Shown here one piece after another: positions 26,765 to 35,751 of a DNA stretch of 64,000 bases. Positions within the stretch are counted from its first letter, which is position 1; each line of letters starts with the position of its first letter. Origin of the DNA: SLAN01 sp964565375 (GTDB taxonomy: Bacteria > Spirochaetota > Spirochaetia > DSM-27196 > SKKC01); assembly GCA_964565375.1 (NCBI GenBank), contig CAZMEV010000001.1:40105-104104 (forward strand), in the 5' to 3' direction. A model generated the notes under the pieces. The model was not told the origin of the DNA. It saw only the letters and a program-made list of their open reading frames with translations, and did no database searches. The translations under genes and the position numbers were made by a program.

Positions 26765-27835
26765 CTACTGTTTAATTGTTGTCGAAATGATGTCGTAGCC
26801 TGTCGTCGTGGCGGCCTCCGAGAGCGGGGCGACGGAGTCACCGGATTCCTCCACGAAGCTGCTGCGACCTTCCCAGTACAGTCCATGGAACTCACCAGTG
26901 AGAAAGACGGTAAGGCCGTAGGAAACATCAGTCTCCAGAATTCGCTCGGGAACCGCCCCCTCGAGTCTGCGCCTCACTTCAGCGTTGTACTCGGTGCCTT
27001 CTCCTCGAAGGTCAATCCAGAGGTCCCGGTCAGAGTGTACTTCGTTCCACTCCTCGAAGTAGGTGTCGCGGCAGATAGTAAGCGCAATCGACCAGCCGGC
27101 GATTTCAATGCCGGATGCATCCCCGACGTCGGCGGAGTCGAGCCCCAGCAGATCGCGTTCAAAGGCGGTCAGATATACTTTGTCCTGTTCGAAGCTGCGC
27201 CTCCCGTCGGGATCGTAGGCAACAGCCCGATTGGTGAGCGAGGCGCGGCGTCCCTGCTCTTCGAGAGCGAAATAGGTTCCTGCGATAACGTGAACGTCGT
27301 GGCTGTCGGCCGCCTCCCCGTATGCTTCGTCAATCCACCGGGAGGTCTCCTCCGCCCGTGCGGCAAACAGCGACCGAAGTGACCGGTGTCCGGTGTGCCG
27401 ATACACTCGCGCAAGCAGTTCGCGTACGGTCTGTTCGCCGGTGGCGTCACCAGCCTCGATCGCTTCGGCCGAGAAGTCCATTTCCGCCACAGCGTCGGTC
27501 AACGCAGTATCGTCGGAAAGCGCCGGAAACACATTGAGGTATTCGGGAAAGACAACCAGATCGGCCCCTTCCTCTGCAGCGGTTTCAACAGCGTGGCCTA
27601 TTTCTTCTGCGAGCGCTTCGCGGTCAAGGACTGTTGTTTCGTCGATTTCGAACTGCACCGCCGAGACAGTGAGAGCGTCATCGGGGGCGTCGCCTGCAGC
27701 CGGAAACACAAACGCTGCGAACAACAGCATGCCGAACACTGCCCGAGCCGCGCGACGCCCCGGGCTTCGTAGCACGGGGCAACGCGGCAAGCGGGTGTAC
27801 ACCTGATCAGGGCAAATGGAGCGCCGAGTATCCAT
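26765..27835 (-). CDS. Secreted carbon-nitrogen hydrolase (nitrilase superfamily)
   Basis: 356 residues. The nitrilase triad is intact: Glu in VVFPEYLNVFP, Lys in FEQDKVYLTAFE and Cys in ALTICRDTYFEEW. An N-terminal signal (ARAVFGMLLFAAFVFPAAGDA) implies export, unusual for this mostly cytoplasmic family. The ATG at 27835 would put 30 extra residues before the signal; an in-frame GTG at the VLRSPGRRAARA segment would give a standard signal length. The family cleaves nitriles or amides. It lies 80 bp upstream of the lasso cyclase on the same strand, but a palindromic promoter region separates them, so membership in the cluster is doubtful. Confidence 0.88.
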   Translation of the reverse strand: MDTRRSICPDQVYTRLPRCPVLRSPGRRAARAVFGMLLFAAFVFPAAGDAPDDALTVSAVQFEIDETTVLDREALAEEIGHAVETAAEEGADLVVFPEYLNVFPALSDDTALTDAVAEMDFSAEAIEAGDATGEQTVRELLARVYRHTGHRSLRSLFAARAEETSRWIDEAYGEAADSHDVHVIAGTYFALEEQGRRASLTNRAVAYDPDGRRSFEQDKVYLTAFERDLLGLDSADVGDASGIEIAGWSIALTICRDTYFEEWNEVHSDRDLWIDLRGEGTEYNAEVRRRLEGAVPERILETDVSYGLTVFLTGEFHGLYWEGRSSFVEESGDSVAPLSEAATTTGYDIISTTIKQ

Positions 27836-27915
27836 CGACCTTAAAGATATACCCTGAGGGTCCGGGAACGAAAGTGGGCTGCTGATGAGGAGTTCCTGAC
27901 GAGGCGGTACTGCCG

Positions 27916-28341
27916 TCAGGCTACGCGTGATGCTGTGAGGGCGGCGACGCGCAGCTCACAGACCTGCTGCACAAGGCGTCTGGCATTGGGTTCAATCGAC
28001 TCACGGGTCATACGAAGACGCGTAATGGACTCGGTATTACTGGCGGGACCCCGCTGAGTGAGTCGCATTTTGACCACCGGCAGAATCTCCGAGATTACGG
28101 CTCGCTCGAGCGAAAGAGTAGCGTCGATCAGTGCACGAATTTCGTCTTCATTGACCTCATCTGCGCCTTGTACGAGCCCTTCGTGTATGAACCGGTCAAT
28201 AAGGCGCAGCTTCTGCTCGTCTATTGAGCTGACGGCAGTATATCTGCGCAATTCCGGGTTCGATCGGAACCAGGAGAGAGTCTTCTGAAGTGCGGCGAGA
28301 GCGGATTCCATGTTGTTAAAACCGTGCCGAGGAATGCTCAT
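27916..28341 (-). CDS. Hypothetical helical protein
   Basis: 141 residues, not recognised. The composition is amphipathic-helical throughout (EIRALIDATLSLERAVISEI, RLMTRESIEP-like segments), with no membrane segment, signal or metal motif. An internal ATG (28311) giving MESALAALQK is an alternative start; neither has a strong ribosome binding site. It lies upstream of the nitrilase gene on the same strand with a 75-bp gap. Confidence 0.6.
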   Translation of the reverse strand: MSIPRHGFNNMESALAALQKTLSWFRSNPELRRYTAVSSIDEQKLRLIDRFIHEGLVQGADEVNEDEIRALIDATLSLERAVISEILPVVKMRLTQRGPASNTESITRLRMTRESIEPNARRLVQQVCELRVAALTASRVA

Positions 28342-28601
28342 TAGTGCACTTCAGTTTATCGCACATTCCGGGGCGGTTTCAACCGGAGTGCGGCATTCGC
28401 GGCCATTACACCGCCGGGCACACCGCTGACTCGCACTCGGATTCACGTACTCCTTTAATCGCAGACATCGTGCCGGTCTCGCGGTGGCGAAGTGGGGCTG
28501 CATGTACTAACCTTCACGTAGGAGCCCCGAACATTGGCAAGCGGTCATTATGCTTGCTGAGCGCGGGTTGCGGCGTTGTCATCGGTTAAGGAGGTCAGGA
28601 C

Positions 28602-29015
28602 ATGCTCGTCGTTAATACTGAGTCCATAGTCGGATATGAAATTGAAACCGTCTGCGGGATCGTGCAGGGAAATACCGTTCGGGCGAAGCATATCGGCAGG
28701 GACATTGCCGCCGCATTCAAGAATATTGCCGGCGGAGAAATCCGCGCCTATACGCAGCTTATTAATGAGGCCCGGCACGAAGCGGTGCGCCGTATGCTCG
28801 ACCAGGCCGATTATCTCGGCGCGAATGCCATTGTCAATGTGCGGTTTTCCACGAGTGCCATAACGCAGCAGGCCGCCGAGCTTTTCGTGTACGGAACTGC
28901 GGTTCGCGTGAAGGCTCTCGGCGACACGCCGCCGGCCGATGAGTTCGAAGGCGCGAAAGCCTTCCGGGAGGATTACCTTTCGACTGTAAATGTGGGACGG
29001 AACGCCGAGTCGTAA
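28602..29015 (+). CDS. YbjQ/UPF0145 family protein
   Basis: 137 residues. The family (PF01906) pattern is clear: VNTESIVGYEIETVCGIVQG at the start, AYTQLINEARHEAVRRMLDQ in the central helix and ADYLGANAIVNVRFSTS near residue 75-90. YbjQ proteins form pentameric rings of unknown function and were once called heavy-metal-binding; no metal-binding residues are evident. A strong TTAAGGAGGTCAGG ribosome binding site precedes the ATG. The tail after residue 105 is divergent. The decayed SDR gene begins immediately downstream. Confidence 0.92.
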   Translation: MLVVNTESIVGYEIETVCGIVQGNTVRAKHIGRDIAAAFKNIAGGEIRAYTQLINEARHEAVRRMLDQADYLGANAIVNVRFSTSAITQQAAELFVYGTAVRVKALGDTPPADEFEGAKAFREDYLSTVNVGRNAES

Positions 29016-29027
29016 GTCCTGCCGGGG

Positions 29028-29430
29028 CTGTGTTGTCCGGGCGCTGCGGTCGCCATTAACTACCGCAGCGATTCGTCGCCCGCCGATGAGCTTGTCGAAG
29101 AAATCCGCGCTGCCGGCGGCGAGGCTCTGCCGGTACAAGGCGATGTTGCCCGGGAAGAGGATGACCGAGCACATGGTCGCCGAAACGATCCGGGCATTCG
29201 GCACTATAGACATTCTCGTGAATAACGCGGGCCTTCAGGCGGACGCCTCCCTCGATGATATGACCCTCGAGCAGTGGGAGCGTGTTCTGCGGGTGAATCT
29301 CACCGGACAGTTTCTCACGACCAGGGCCGCGGTACGGGAGTTCAAACGGCGCGGAGTTGTCCCGGAGGTGTCACGGTCGGCGGGGAAAATCATCAACATG
29401 AGCTCAGTGCACGATGCGACGGCGGGATGA
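29028..29430 (+). pseudogene. Decayed short-chain dehydrogenase (SDR) remnant
   Basis: Recognisable SDR sequence in two frames. The first part (from about 29043) reads AAVAINYRSDSS, ADELVEEIRAAGGEALPVQG and DVAREED. A net +1 or -2 shift near 29160 moves it to another frame, which reads MVAETIRAFGTIDILVNNAG then MTLEQWERVLRVNLTGQF and GKIINMSSVHD, ending at a TGA at 29428. The N-terminal Gly-rich cofactor motif and the catalytic Tyr-x-x-x-Lys with the last third are missing. It is thus broken in at least three ways. Glucose-dehydrogenase-like SDRs commonly sit beside GH15 genes, as here. Confidence 0.8.
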
Positions 29431-29466
29431 TGCTGTATCCCGGCTTCGCGAGCGGAGGGTGAACAT

Positions 29467-30907
29467 ATCGCTACTTCGTACAAACCTATTGCCGACTACG
29501 GAATTATCGGAAACATGCGGACCTGCGCGCTTGTCGGGCTCGACGGGGCGATTGACTGGATGTGCTATCCGCACTTCGATTCGCCGAGCGTGTTCGCTGC
29601 AATTCTCGACGCCGAGAAGGGCGGAAGCTTTTCAATAATCCCGGCCGACTCACCGAATGCCCCGCGGAAGCAGCTTTACTGGCCCGACACCAACGTGCTT
29701 CTCACCCGCTTTCTCTGCGAGCACGGGGTCGCCGAAGTCACCGACTTTATGCCGGTTTCCTCGAGGTTCGACTCCCGGACCACCGAAGAGCTTACCGGCG
29801 GCGCCGAGCCCATTCGTCTCATACGCACGATTACCGGCGTGCGGGGAAGTCTGAAGTTCCGCGTTTCCTGTCGACCGGCCTTCGACTTTGCTCGGGTTTC
29901 ACATGAGACCGAGGTTGATGGTTCGACCGCGCGCTTCCGGCCCGCTTCGCCTGCAACGGTTCATGGAGAGGATCGAGGCGCGCGCGAACGAGCTCGCTGA
30001 GGACGGTTCGCTTCAAATTATGTACGGGTTCGACGGGCGCCACACCTTGACCGAGGAAACGCTCGACCATCTCGAAGGCTACGAGGGCTCCCGTCCGGTG
30101 CGCGTGGGAAACGCCGCCTACGATCAGCTGCAGCTGGATATTTACGGCGAGCTACTGGACTCGGTGTACCTCTACAACAAGCACGGTGAGCCCATTTCCT
30201 ACGACTTCTGGGTGCAGCTTCGAAAACTTGTCGACTATGTGTGCGAAAACTGGAAGCGCGCCGATGAAGGCGTGTGGGAAGTGCGCGGCGGGCGTCAGCA
30301 TTTCACCTATTCAAGGTTGATGTGCTGGGTTGCGGTCGACCGTGGTATTCGCCTCGCGGAGAAACGCTCCTTTCCCTCGGACCGGAAGCGCTGGGAGCAG
30401 GTGCGTGACGAAATCTACGAAGACATTATGGAGAACGGCTATTCGAGCGAGCGCGGGGCGTTTGTCCAGTCGTACGGCTCGAAAACGCTTGACGCATCGA
30501 ACCTGACCATGCCGCTGGTCTTCTTCGTGTCGCCGACCGACCGCCGCATGCTTTCCACCCTTGCCGAGACGCTCAAATCTCCCGAGGAGGGCGGACTTGT
30601 TTCGAACAGCCTGGTCTACCGCTACAACGTGCAGGAGACCGACGACGGACTGGCAGGCGAGGAGGGGACGTTTAACATCTGCAGTTTCTGGCTTGTCGAG
30701 GCACTGACCCGGGCGGGTCGCAGCAAACCGGCAATGCTTGAGCAGGCTCGGCTCATTTTCGAGAAGATGACAGGCTACGCGAATCACCTTGGCATGTACG
30801 CCGAGGAAACCGGTCCGACCGGCGAGGCGCTTGGAAACACCCCGCAGGCATTCACTCATCTTTCGCTCATAAGCGCCGCGTACAATTTGCACCGTACGCT
30901 GCGGTAA
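29467..30907 (+). pseudogene. Decayed glycoside hydrolase family 15 (glucoamylase-like) gene
   Basis: The N-terminal part (YKPIADYGIIGNMRTCALVG, DGAIDWMCYPHFDSPSVFAA, CRPAFDFARVSHETEVDG) runs in one frame to about 29940. The C-terminal part (GSLQIMYGFDGRHTLTEE, NAAYDQLQLDIYGELLDSVY, GVWEVRGGRQHFTYSRLMCW, TFNICSFWLVEALTRAGR, GNTPQAFTHLSLISAAYN) is in another frame. About 140-150 residues that normally lie between are absent. The normal start is also lost: ATC sits at 29467, seven bases after GGAGGG, where an ATG would be expected; the conserved YKPIADYG precedes the first in-frame ATG (29515). The 3' part alone (from 29888) forms a 339-codon open frame but lacks half of the enzyme. Confidence 0.85.
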
Positions 30908-30951
30908 GCGTGCGTGTGGTGCCTCGAGAGGTGTGCACCGGTGGAGTGGCG

Positions 30952-31119
30952 TTACCCGTTCCGGGTGTACAGAAGAGCTGCAATCCATGCAAAGCATGAG
31001 AATATCCAGACAATGCTTCCGGCCAGGGAGAACGGATCTCCGGTACGAAGCGACGAAATGACGAACAGGAGTCCCGAGACCGAGAATCCTGAAAGGCCGG
31101 CGATATCAATTTTTTTCAT
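30952..31119 (-). CDS. Small two-helix membrane protein
   Basis: 55 residues from ATG 31119 (KKIDIAGLSGFSVSGLLFVI...). Two hydrophobic segments (about residues 8-25 and 34-52) are separated by a short polar turn (SSLRTGDPFS), and the end is TRNG. No family recognised. The ribosome binding site (AGGGAG) lies somewhat far upstream. It is divergent from the DUF427-deaminase gene and may share its control region; it is convergent with the GH15 remnant. Confidence 0.5.
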   Translation of the reverse strand: MKKIDIAGLSGFSVSGLLFVISSLRTGDPFSLAGSIVWIFSCFAWIAALLYTRNG

Positions 31120-31160
31120 AGACAATGAAACTCCCTGCAAAGCTATTGACTGGTAAAACC

Positions 31161-31172
31161 TTGTATCTGCAA
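31161..31172. promoter_or_regulatory. TTGTA-N2-TACAA-like site 1
   Basis: TTGTATCTGCAA matches the inverted repeat TTGTA-N2-TACAA with one mismatch. It directly abuts the TATACT that could serve as -10 for the downstream deaminase gene, and lies between divergent genes. The same motif occurs at 35780, 39074 and (inverted) 59077. Confidence 0.45.
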
Positions 31173-31193
31173 TATACTAATCGATTGAGTATA
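31173..31193. promoter_or_regulatory. TATACT-N9-AGTATA inverted repeat
   Basis: Perfect six-bp arms (31173-31178 and 31188-31193) flank a nine-base centre holding the palindrome AATCGATT. The left arm doubles as the likely -10 hexamer of the DUF427-deaminase gene, whose GTG start is 30 bases downstream, so a bound regulator would block transcription. Confidence 0.4.
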
Positions 31194-31222
31194 CAATTAA
31201 AAGACAAGAAGGACGTTGAACG

Positions 31223-32674
31223 GTGAAATATCAAGCTACGTGGGCCGGTGTGGTTATAGCAGAAAGCGACCGCTGCGTCATCGTCGGGGGTGTTCACTAT
31301 TTTCCTTCGACCGACGTCTTGCCGAAGCTGCTGAGACCTGTCGACCATCGGACCGTGTGTCCCTGGAAAGGGAAGGCGAGTTACTTCGATCTGGACGTGG
31401 ACGGCAATTGCCTTTCGAGGGCGGCGTGGTGCTACCCGAACCCGAAGTCGGGGTATGAGCATATCGCCGGCGCAATCGCATTTTCGCAGGATGTGGATGT
31501 GGCGCCCGAAGAAAGCCGGCAACCCTCCAGGGATGAAATGATCGATCAACCGGTGCTCGGAGTTGAAGCTGCATTTGCCGCCGCAGGGGCGACGGCGCGG
31601 GCAGGAGTCCATGCCGACAGGGATTCCAACGGCAATTCCGCGAGCAGCGAGCCGAACGAGGATATCCTGCGGTTTCTTCAGGAGCTTCCCAAAACCGAGG
31701 TGCACGTCCATCTCGAAGCGATGATCGACGTCGACAGGCTCTGGCAGCTGATCAGCCGGCATCCGGAGCGCAGGATCCTCTCGAGCCGGGAGGAGTTGCT
31801 CGGGCGCTTTCAGGTGCGCTCTCTGCAGGATTTTATTTCCCTTTTTATCGATGTCATCCAGCCGGTTATTTCAAGCGCCGAGGATTTGGGTCTGTTTGTC
31901 GAGTCGGCGGCCGACTACATGCGGCGCAATACGATTGAATACGCCGAAGTATTCGTGGCGCCAACGAAGCTTCTCGAGCGTGGAATTGAATTCGAACATA
32001 TTGTTCGGGTGCTCGACGAAGGGGCGGGCCGACTTCGCAGAGAATTCGGGCTCGATATGCGGTTTCTTGTTGATGTTTCTCGCGGATTCGGTCTCGAAAA
32101 CGCAATGAGAAACCTTGAGCTGACCATAGCGAATCCCTGCGAATCGGTGATCGGGATCGGGCTCGGCGGGGCTGAACAGGCTTCGGAAGCAGCGACGTTC
32201 GCTCCGGTCTTCGAACGCGCCCGCGAAGCCGACCTGCACACAACCGCACACGCCGGGGAAATTGTCGATTCGCACTCAATTCGTCAGGCTGTCGACGTCT
32301 GCGGCGCAGAGCGGATCGGCCATGGACTCAGCGCCATGCATGACCCTGAGCTTATGCAGGAACTGGGGGATCGAAAGATACCGGTAGAGCTTTGTCCGGC
32401 AAGTAATGTATTTACCGGCGCCTACATCCATTCTATTGCCGAGTATCCCTTGCGATTGTTTTTTGACCGTGGAATTCCGGTCTCGCTGAATACCGACGAC
32501 CCGGTGATCTTCGGAGTGGAACTTATCGACGAGTTCATGAGCGCTCACGAGTATCATGGGTTCACCCGCGATGAACTGCTCGCGCTTAATGACAACAGTA
32601 TTAATATGTCGTTCATGCCGGAGCAGTCGAAACAGGAAATGAAGGTTCGCTGCAGAAACCGGGTGGGTTTGTAA
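31223..32674 (+). CDS. DUF427 domain fused to adenosine deaminase-like amidohydrolase
   Basis: 483 residues, GTG start ten bases after GAAGGA. Residues about 1-95 form a DUF427 (NTP_transf_9) domain: VDHRTVCPWKGKASYFDLDV and AAWCYPNPKSGYEHIAGAIA. A Ala/Asn/Ser linker follows (about 96-145). Residues about 150-480 are an adenosine deaminase family barrel: KTEVHVHLEAMID (first metal His pair, with Ala where HLEG/HLDG is usual), TTAHAGE (catalytic His and Glu), RIGHGLSAM, VELCPASNVFTG and SLNTDDPVIFG (catalytic Asp pair). The reaction expected is deamination of adenosine or a related purine. The HD-GYP gene follows with a two-base gap, so they form an operon. Confidence 0.9.
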   Translation: MKYQATWAGVVIAESDRCVIVGGVHYFPSTDVLPKLLRPVDHRTVCPWKGKASYFDLDVDGNCLSRAAWCYPNPKSGYEHIAGAIAFSQDVDVAPEESRQPSRDEMIDQPVLGVEAAFAAAGATARAGVHADRDSNGNSASSEPNEDILRFLQELPKTEVHVHLEAMIDVDRLWQLISRHPERRILSSREELLGRFQVRSLQDFISLFIDVIQPVISSAEDLGLFVESAADYMRRNTIEYAEVFVAPTKLLERGIEFEHIVRVLDEGAGRLRREFGLDMRFLVDVSRGFGLENAMRNLELTIANPCESVIGIGLGGAEQASEAATFAPVFERAREADLHTTAHAGEIVDSHSIRQAVDVCGAERIGHGLSAMHDPELMQELGDRKIPVELCPASNVFTGAYIHSIAEYPLRLFFDRGIPVSLNTDDPVIFGVELIDEFMSAHEYHGFTRDELLALNDNSINMSFMPEQSKQEMKVRCRNRVGL

Positions 32675-32675
32675 T

Positions 32676-34415
32676 GTGAAAGACTTCCTGCGGTTTCTGC
32701 TCGAAGAAACACGCCGTCCCATCCATTACGCTGTGGCAGTCGGTGTCGGAGCCATTCTTACTGTTCTCTCTTCATTCGAGACCTCCATCTGGATGGCTCC
32801 GTTTGTCGTTCCGTTTCTCGTCTCGAGTATAGGCAGGGCCACCACCCGGGCACGGTTTGTTGAATATGACCGGCTGCTCCAGCTTCCGGCTATGCGCGAG
32901 TCACCTGCGTTCGTTATGCACTCTGACGGAACGATAGAGGCCTCCATGGGGCGAACGGCAGAGTTATTCGACAGGCTCGGGGTCAGACATATCAGTGATT
33001 TTCTCTCGCCCGAAGCCGAAGATAGCGGTGAATCTCTTATGAGTGCGGTATGCACAAGTCGTTCCCGCGATTATGACCCCGTATTCTATTCGCCCGCGGT
33101 CGGGTGCTACTACAGAGTCTCAAGCCACCGCGGTGAAAAGGGAGATATCGTTCTCGTCTGGCTGACGGATGTCAGCGCGGAACGCGAGGCGGAACGATTC
33201 CGCGCCGCCGTACGTACATTCCAGATTGAAGTCGTCGAGGATCTGCGCCGGGCGCGGCCTTCTTTAAGCGGCGAACAGCGGCTCGCCCGGCTTATTATCG
33301 ATGCCGGCTTCGAAGCGATTCTGTTTGCGCACGAGCAGACCGACGGATCGCTCTCGGGCCATGCGATCAGGCGCGGTTCTGACGGTGAGCTTCAGTATTC
33401 CGAAGATCTGTGTATCCCGCCTGACTCGGAGGCGCCGATCCGGCGATCGCGGCAGGAGGGACGGGCGGTTGCGGCGCATCGGGCGGCGTTCGAAAGCGAC
33501 GCTGCGTTTGAGAGAATGTATCCGGTCGCTCCCCAGATGCGGCAGTTTCTCGACGGGCGCGTGGAGAATCTCGCGAACTACCACGCCGGGGCTACCTCGA
33601 TTGTCGCATTTAACCGCAGTCCGAAGTTGACCCGCTCGGATCTGCGTTTCCTCGAATCCGCCGTGGATGCGGCCAACAGCCTTTTCAGTGCCGTCCACGT
33701 CGCGAGCGATCGCGACCTGCGGTTCATTCAGGCAATTCACGGGCTCTGCGCGAGCGCCGAGTTCAGTGACGAAATCACCGGTAAACATATCTGGCGGGTA
33801 AACGCCTATTCACAGGTGCTCGCCGAAACGTTGAAGCCGGATGAGCAGCTGTCGACCGATCTTGGACAGGTAGCCGCCGCCCACGATATCGGCAAGGTGG
33901 CGATTCCTAATCTCGTGCGGGCGCCGCGAAGACTGACCGACAGCGAGTTTGCCCAGATGCAGCTGCACACCGTATACGGCGCGCAGATCATCGACCGAAT
34001 GATCGCCCTGAGCACCGAAGTCGACGACCGGCTGCTGCTCGCCCGCGAGGTCGCGCTTAACCATCACCAACGGTGGGATGGAAAAGGGTATCCGGGTCTG
34101 GCGACACCGGATGGAAAACTGGTCCGACTGGAAAGTCGTGATTCGGCGTACTACCGCGCGCTTCGCCCACTCGCCGCCGGGGAAATTCCACTGTCCGCGC
34201 GCATAGTGAGCATATGCGATACCTACGACGCGCTTCGTTCTCCAAGGCCTTATAAACCGGCCCTGACCCACGAACAGGCGGTCTCAATGATCGAGTGCGA
34301 TGAGTCGCAGGGAGTTCACGGCTCGGATCGATACGGCCCGGATGTATTCGAAGCATGGAACGAAAACCGGGAGGAGTTCCGGGAAATTTATAATGAAATG
34401 AGCGGATCGCAATAA
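32676..34415 (+). CDS. Membrane-anchored HD-GYP domain protein
   Basis: 579 residues, GTG start right behind the deaminase stop with GGGTGG as ribosome binding site. Two membrane helices at about 15-50, then a PAS-like segment (SPAFVMHSDGTIEASMGRTA), a GAF-like middle (GFEAILFAHEQTDGSL ... LRFLESAVDAAN) and an HD-GYP domain from about residue 365: AAAHDIGKVAIP and NHHQRWDGKGYPG. The complete HD and GYP motifs suggest active cyclic-di-GMP phosphodiesterase. The input is probably sensed by the middle region in the cytoplasm. Confidence 0.92.
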   Translation: MKDFLRFLLEETRRPIHYAVAVGVGAILTVLSSFETSIWMAPFVVPFLVSSIGRATTRARFVEYDRLLQLPAMRESPAFVMHSDGTIEASMGRTAELFDRLGVRHISDFLSPEAEDSGESLMSAVCTSRSRDYDPVFYSPAVGCYYRVSSHRGEKGDIVLVWLTDVSAEREAERFRAAVRTFQIEVVEDLRRARPSLSGEQRLARLIIDAGFEAILFAHEQTDGSLSGHAIRRGSDGELQYSEDLCIPPDSEAPIRRSRQEGRAVAAHRAAFESDAAFERMYPVAPQMRQFLDGRVENLANYHAGATSIVAFNRSPKLTRSDLRFLESAVDAANSLFSAVHVASDRDLRFIQAIHGLCASAEFSDEITGKHIWRVNAYSQVLAETLKPDEQLSTDLGQVAAAHDIGKVAIPNLVRAPRRLTDSEFAQMQLHTVYGAQIIDRMIALSTEVDDRLLLAREVALNHHQRWDGKGYPGLATPDGKLVRLESRDSAYYRALRPLAAGEIPLSARIVSICDTYDALRSPRPYKPALTHEQAVSMIECDESQGVHGSDRYGPDVFEAWNENREEFREIYNEMSGSQ

Positions 34416-34441
34416 CAACGATTCGCCCTCAGGGAGATATC

Positions 34442-35128
34442 ATGAAAGCACTATTTATCAATTGTACGCTCAAACCGAGCCCGTCGCTTTCGCATACGGA
34501 GGGGCTTATGCTCCGGTCGAAGGCCATAATGGACAAAAACGGTGTCGAAACGACCATGATCCGCGCAGTCGACCATGATCTGGCGCCGGGGGTATATCCG
34601 GATATGCGCGAACATGGAGCCGCTCGGGATGACTGGCCAGCGATCTATGAGCAGGTGAAGGCCGCCGATATACTCGTTCTCGGTACGCCGATCTGGCTCG
34701 GTGAGAAATCGTCCGTCTGCAACAGGGTGATCGAGCGGCTCTATTCGAGCTCGGGTGAATTGAATGAACACGGTCAGTACGCATACTACGGTCGTGCAGG
34801 CGGGTGCATTATCACCGGCAATGAGGACGGCGCGAAGCACTGCGCGATGAGTACGCTGTATGCGCTGCAGCACATAGGCTACCTTATTCCCCCGCAGGCC
34901 GACGCCGGCTGGCTTGGTGAAGCCGGTCCCGGACCGAGTTATCTCGACGAAGGGTCCGGCGGCCCGGCCAACGATTTTACGAACCGTAATACTACGTTCA
35001 TGACATGGAATCTTATGCACATGGCGAAAATGCTTCGTGACAACGGGGGTATTCCGGCGCACGGTAATCAGCGCACTGAGTGGGATGCCGGCGCCCGCTT
35101 CGATTTCGAGAACCCCGAATATCGATGA
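34442..35128 (+). CDS. Flavodoxin-fold NADPH-dependent FMN reductase-like protein
   Basis: 228 residues. Flavodoxin-like fold: ALFINCTLKPSPSLSHTEGL is the phosphate-binding first loop for FMN, ADILVLGTPIWLGEKSS is the second flavin loop, and GGCIITGNEDGAKHC the third. The C-terminal NTTFMTWNLMHMAKMLRD is typical of this family. It reduces quinones, nitro-compounds or free flavin with NAD(P)H. The ribosome binding site is GGGAG. It sits 26 bp after the HD-GYP stop, probably in the same transcript. Confidence 0.9.
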   Translation: MKALFINCTLKPSPSLSHTEGLMLRSKAIMDKNGVETTMIRAVDHDLAPGVYPDMREHGAARDDWPAIYEQVKAADILVLGTPIWLGEKSSVCNRVIERLYSSSGELNEHGQYAYYGRAGGCIITGNEDGAKHCAMSTLYALQHIGYLIPPQADAGWLGEAGPGPSYLDEGSGGPANDFTNRNTTFMTWNLMHMAKMLRDNGGIPAHGNQRTEWDAGARFDFENPEYR

Positions 35129-35172
35129 AAGGCATCGGGCCGCGTTAGCGCGTAACGATGCTCCGGCCTCCG

Positions 35173-35736
35173 CTATTCGTAGCGGTAGCCGCCGGCGTTT
35201 TCTTCGAGCTCGACACCGAGCCCGAGCACCATCCTGTTGACGAAGTTAAAATAGGAGATCACCAGGGTTGCGTCGAGAATCATGCGGTCGTCGGCGCCGA
35301 GGCCGCGAAGCTTTTCTGTCCAGGCGCCACCGGCCGATTCACTTGAAGGGGAGGTGGTGAGTGCCCGGGCGTACTCGCACAACGCGTGCTGCAGCTCGTT
35401 TATTTCGGCGTGCGCGAAATCGCCCTCGGCAATTGCCCGGGCGTCCTCGTCGCTCCAGAAGTGTTTCAGCGCTTCAAGGTGGTGCTCACGACAGTACTCG
35501 CAGCCGTTCGTGACCGAGGCGACGACCGCCATCATTTCCCGTTCCGCGCGGGACAGCGGCGATTTTCTGAACATGACTGATTTGTACAGCTCCATATGAG
35601 CGGGGATTGTCGGAGGGTTCAGACTTTGTATCTTGTGGACTTCGGCGATCTTGCCGCGTGATCCGGCGAGTTCCTCGTAGATTTCTTTCAGTTTGCCCGT
35701 GGCGTCCTCGGGCTGGGTAACATCGATATATGCCAT
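35173..35736 (-). CDS. AhpD-like / carboxymuconolactone decarboxylase family peroxidase-related protein
   Basis: 187 residues from ATG 35736 (AYIDVTQPEDATG); the frame extends 61 codons upstream but that part is not conserved. The redox motif NGCEYCREHH holds the Cys-x-x-Cys with the downstream His of AhpD-type alkylhydroperoxidases. SPLSRAEREMMAVVASVTNG and ILDATLVISYFNFVNRMVLG are typical of the peroxidase-related subfamily. It probably protects against peroxides. Divergent from the flavoprotein gene, with a shared 67-bp control region that carries the TTGTA-N2-TACAA-like site. Confidence 0.92.
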   Translation of the reverse strand: MAYIDVTQPEDATGKLKEIYEELAGSRGKIAEVHKIQSLNPPTIPAHMELYKSVMFRKSPLSRAEREMMAVVASVTNGCEYCREHHLEALKHFWSDEDARAIAEGDFAHAEINELQHALCEYARALTTSPSSESAGGAWTEKLRGLGADDRMILDATLVISYFNFVNRMVLGLGVELEENAGGYRYE

Positions 35737-35751
35737 TTGGCTTTCAGTATA

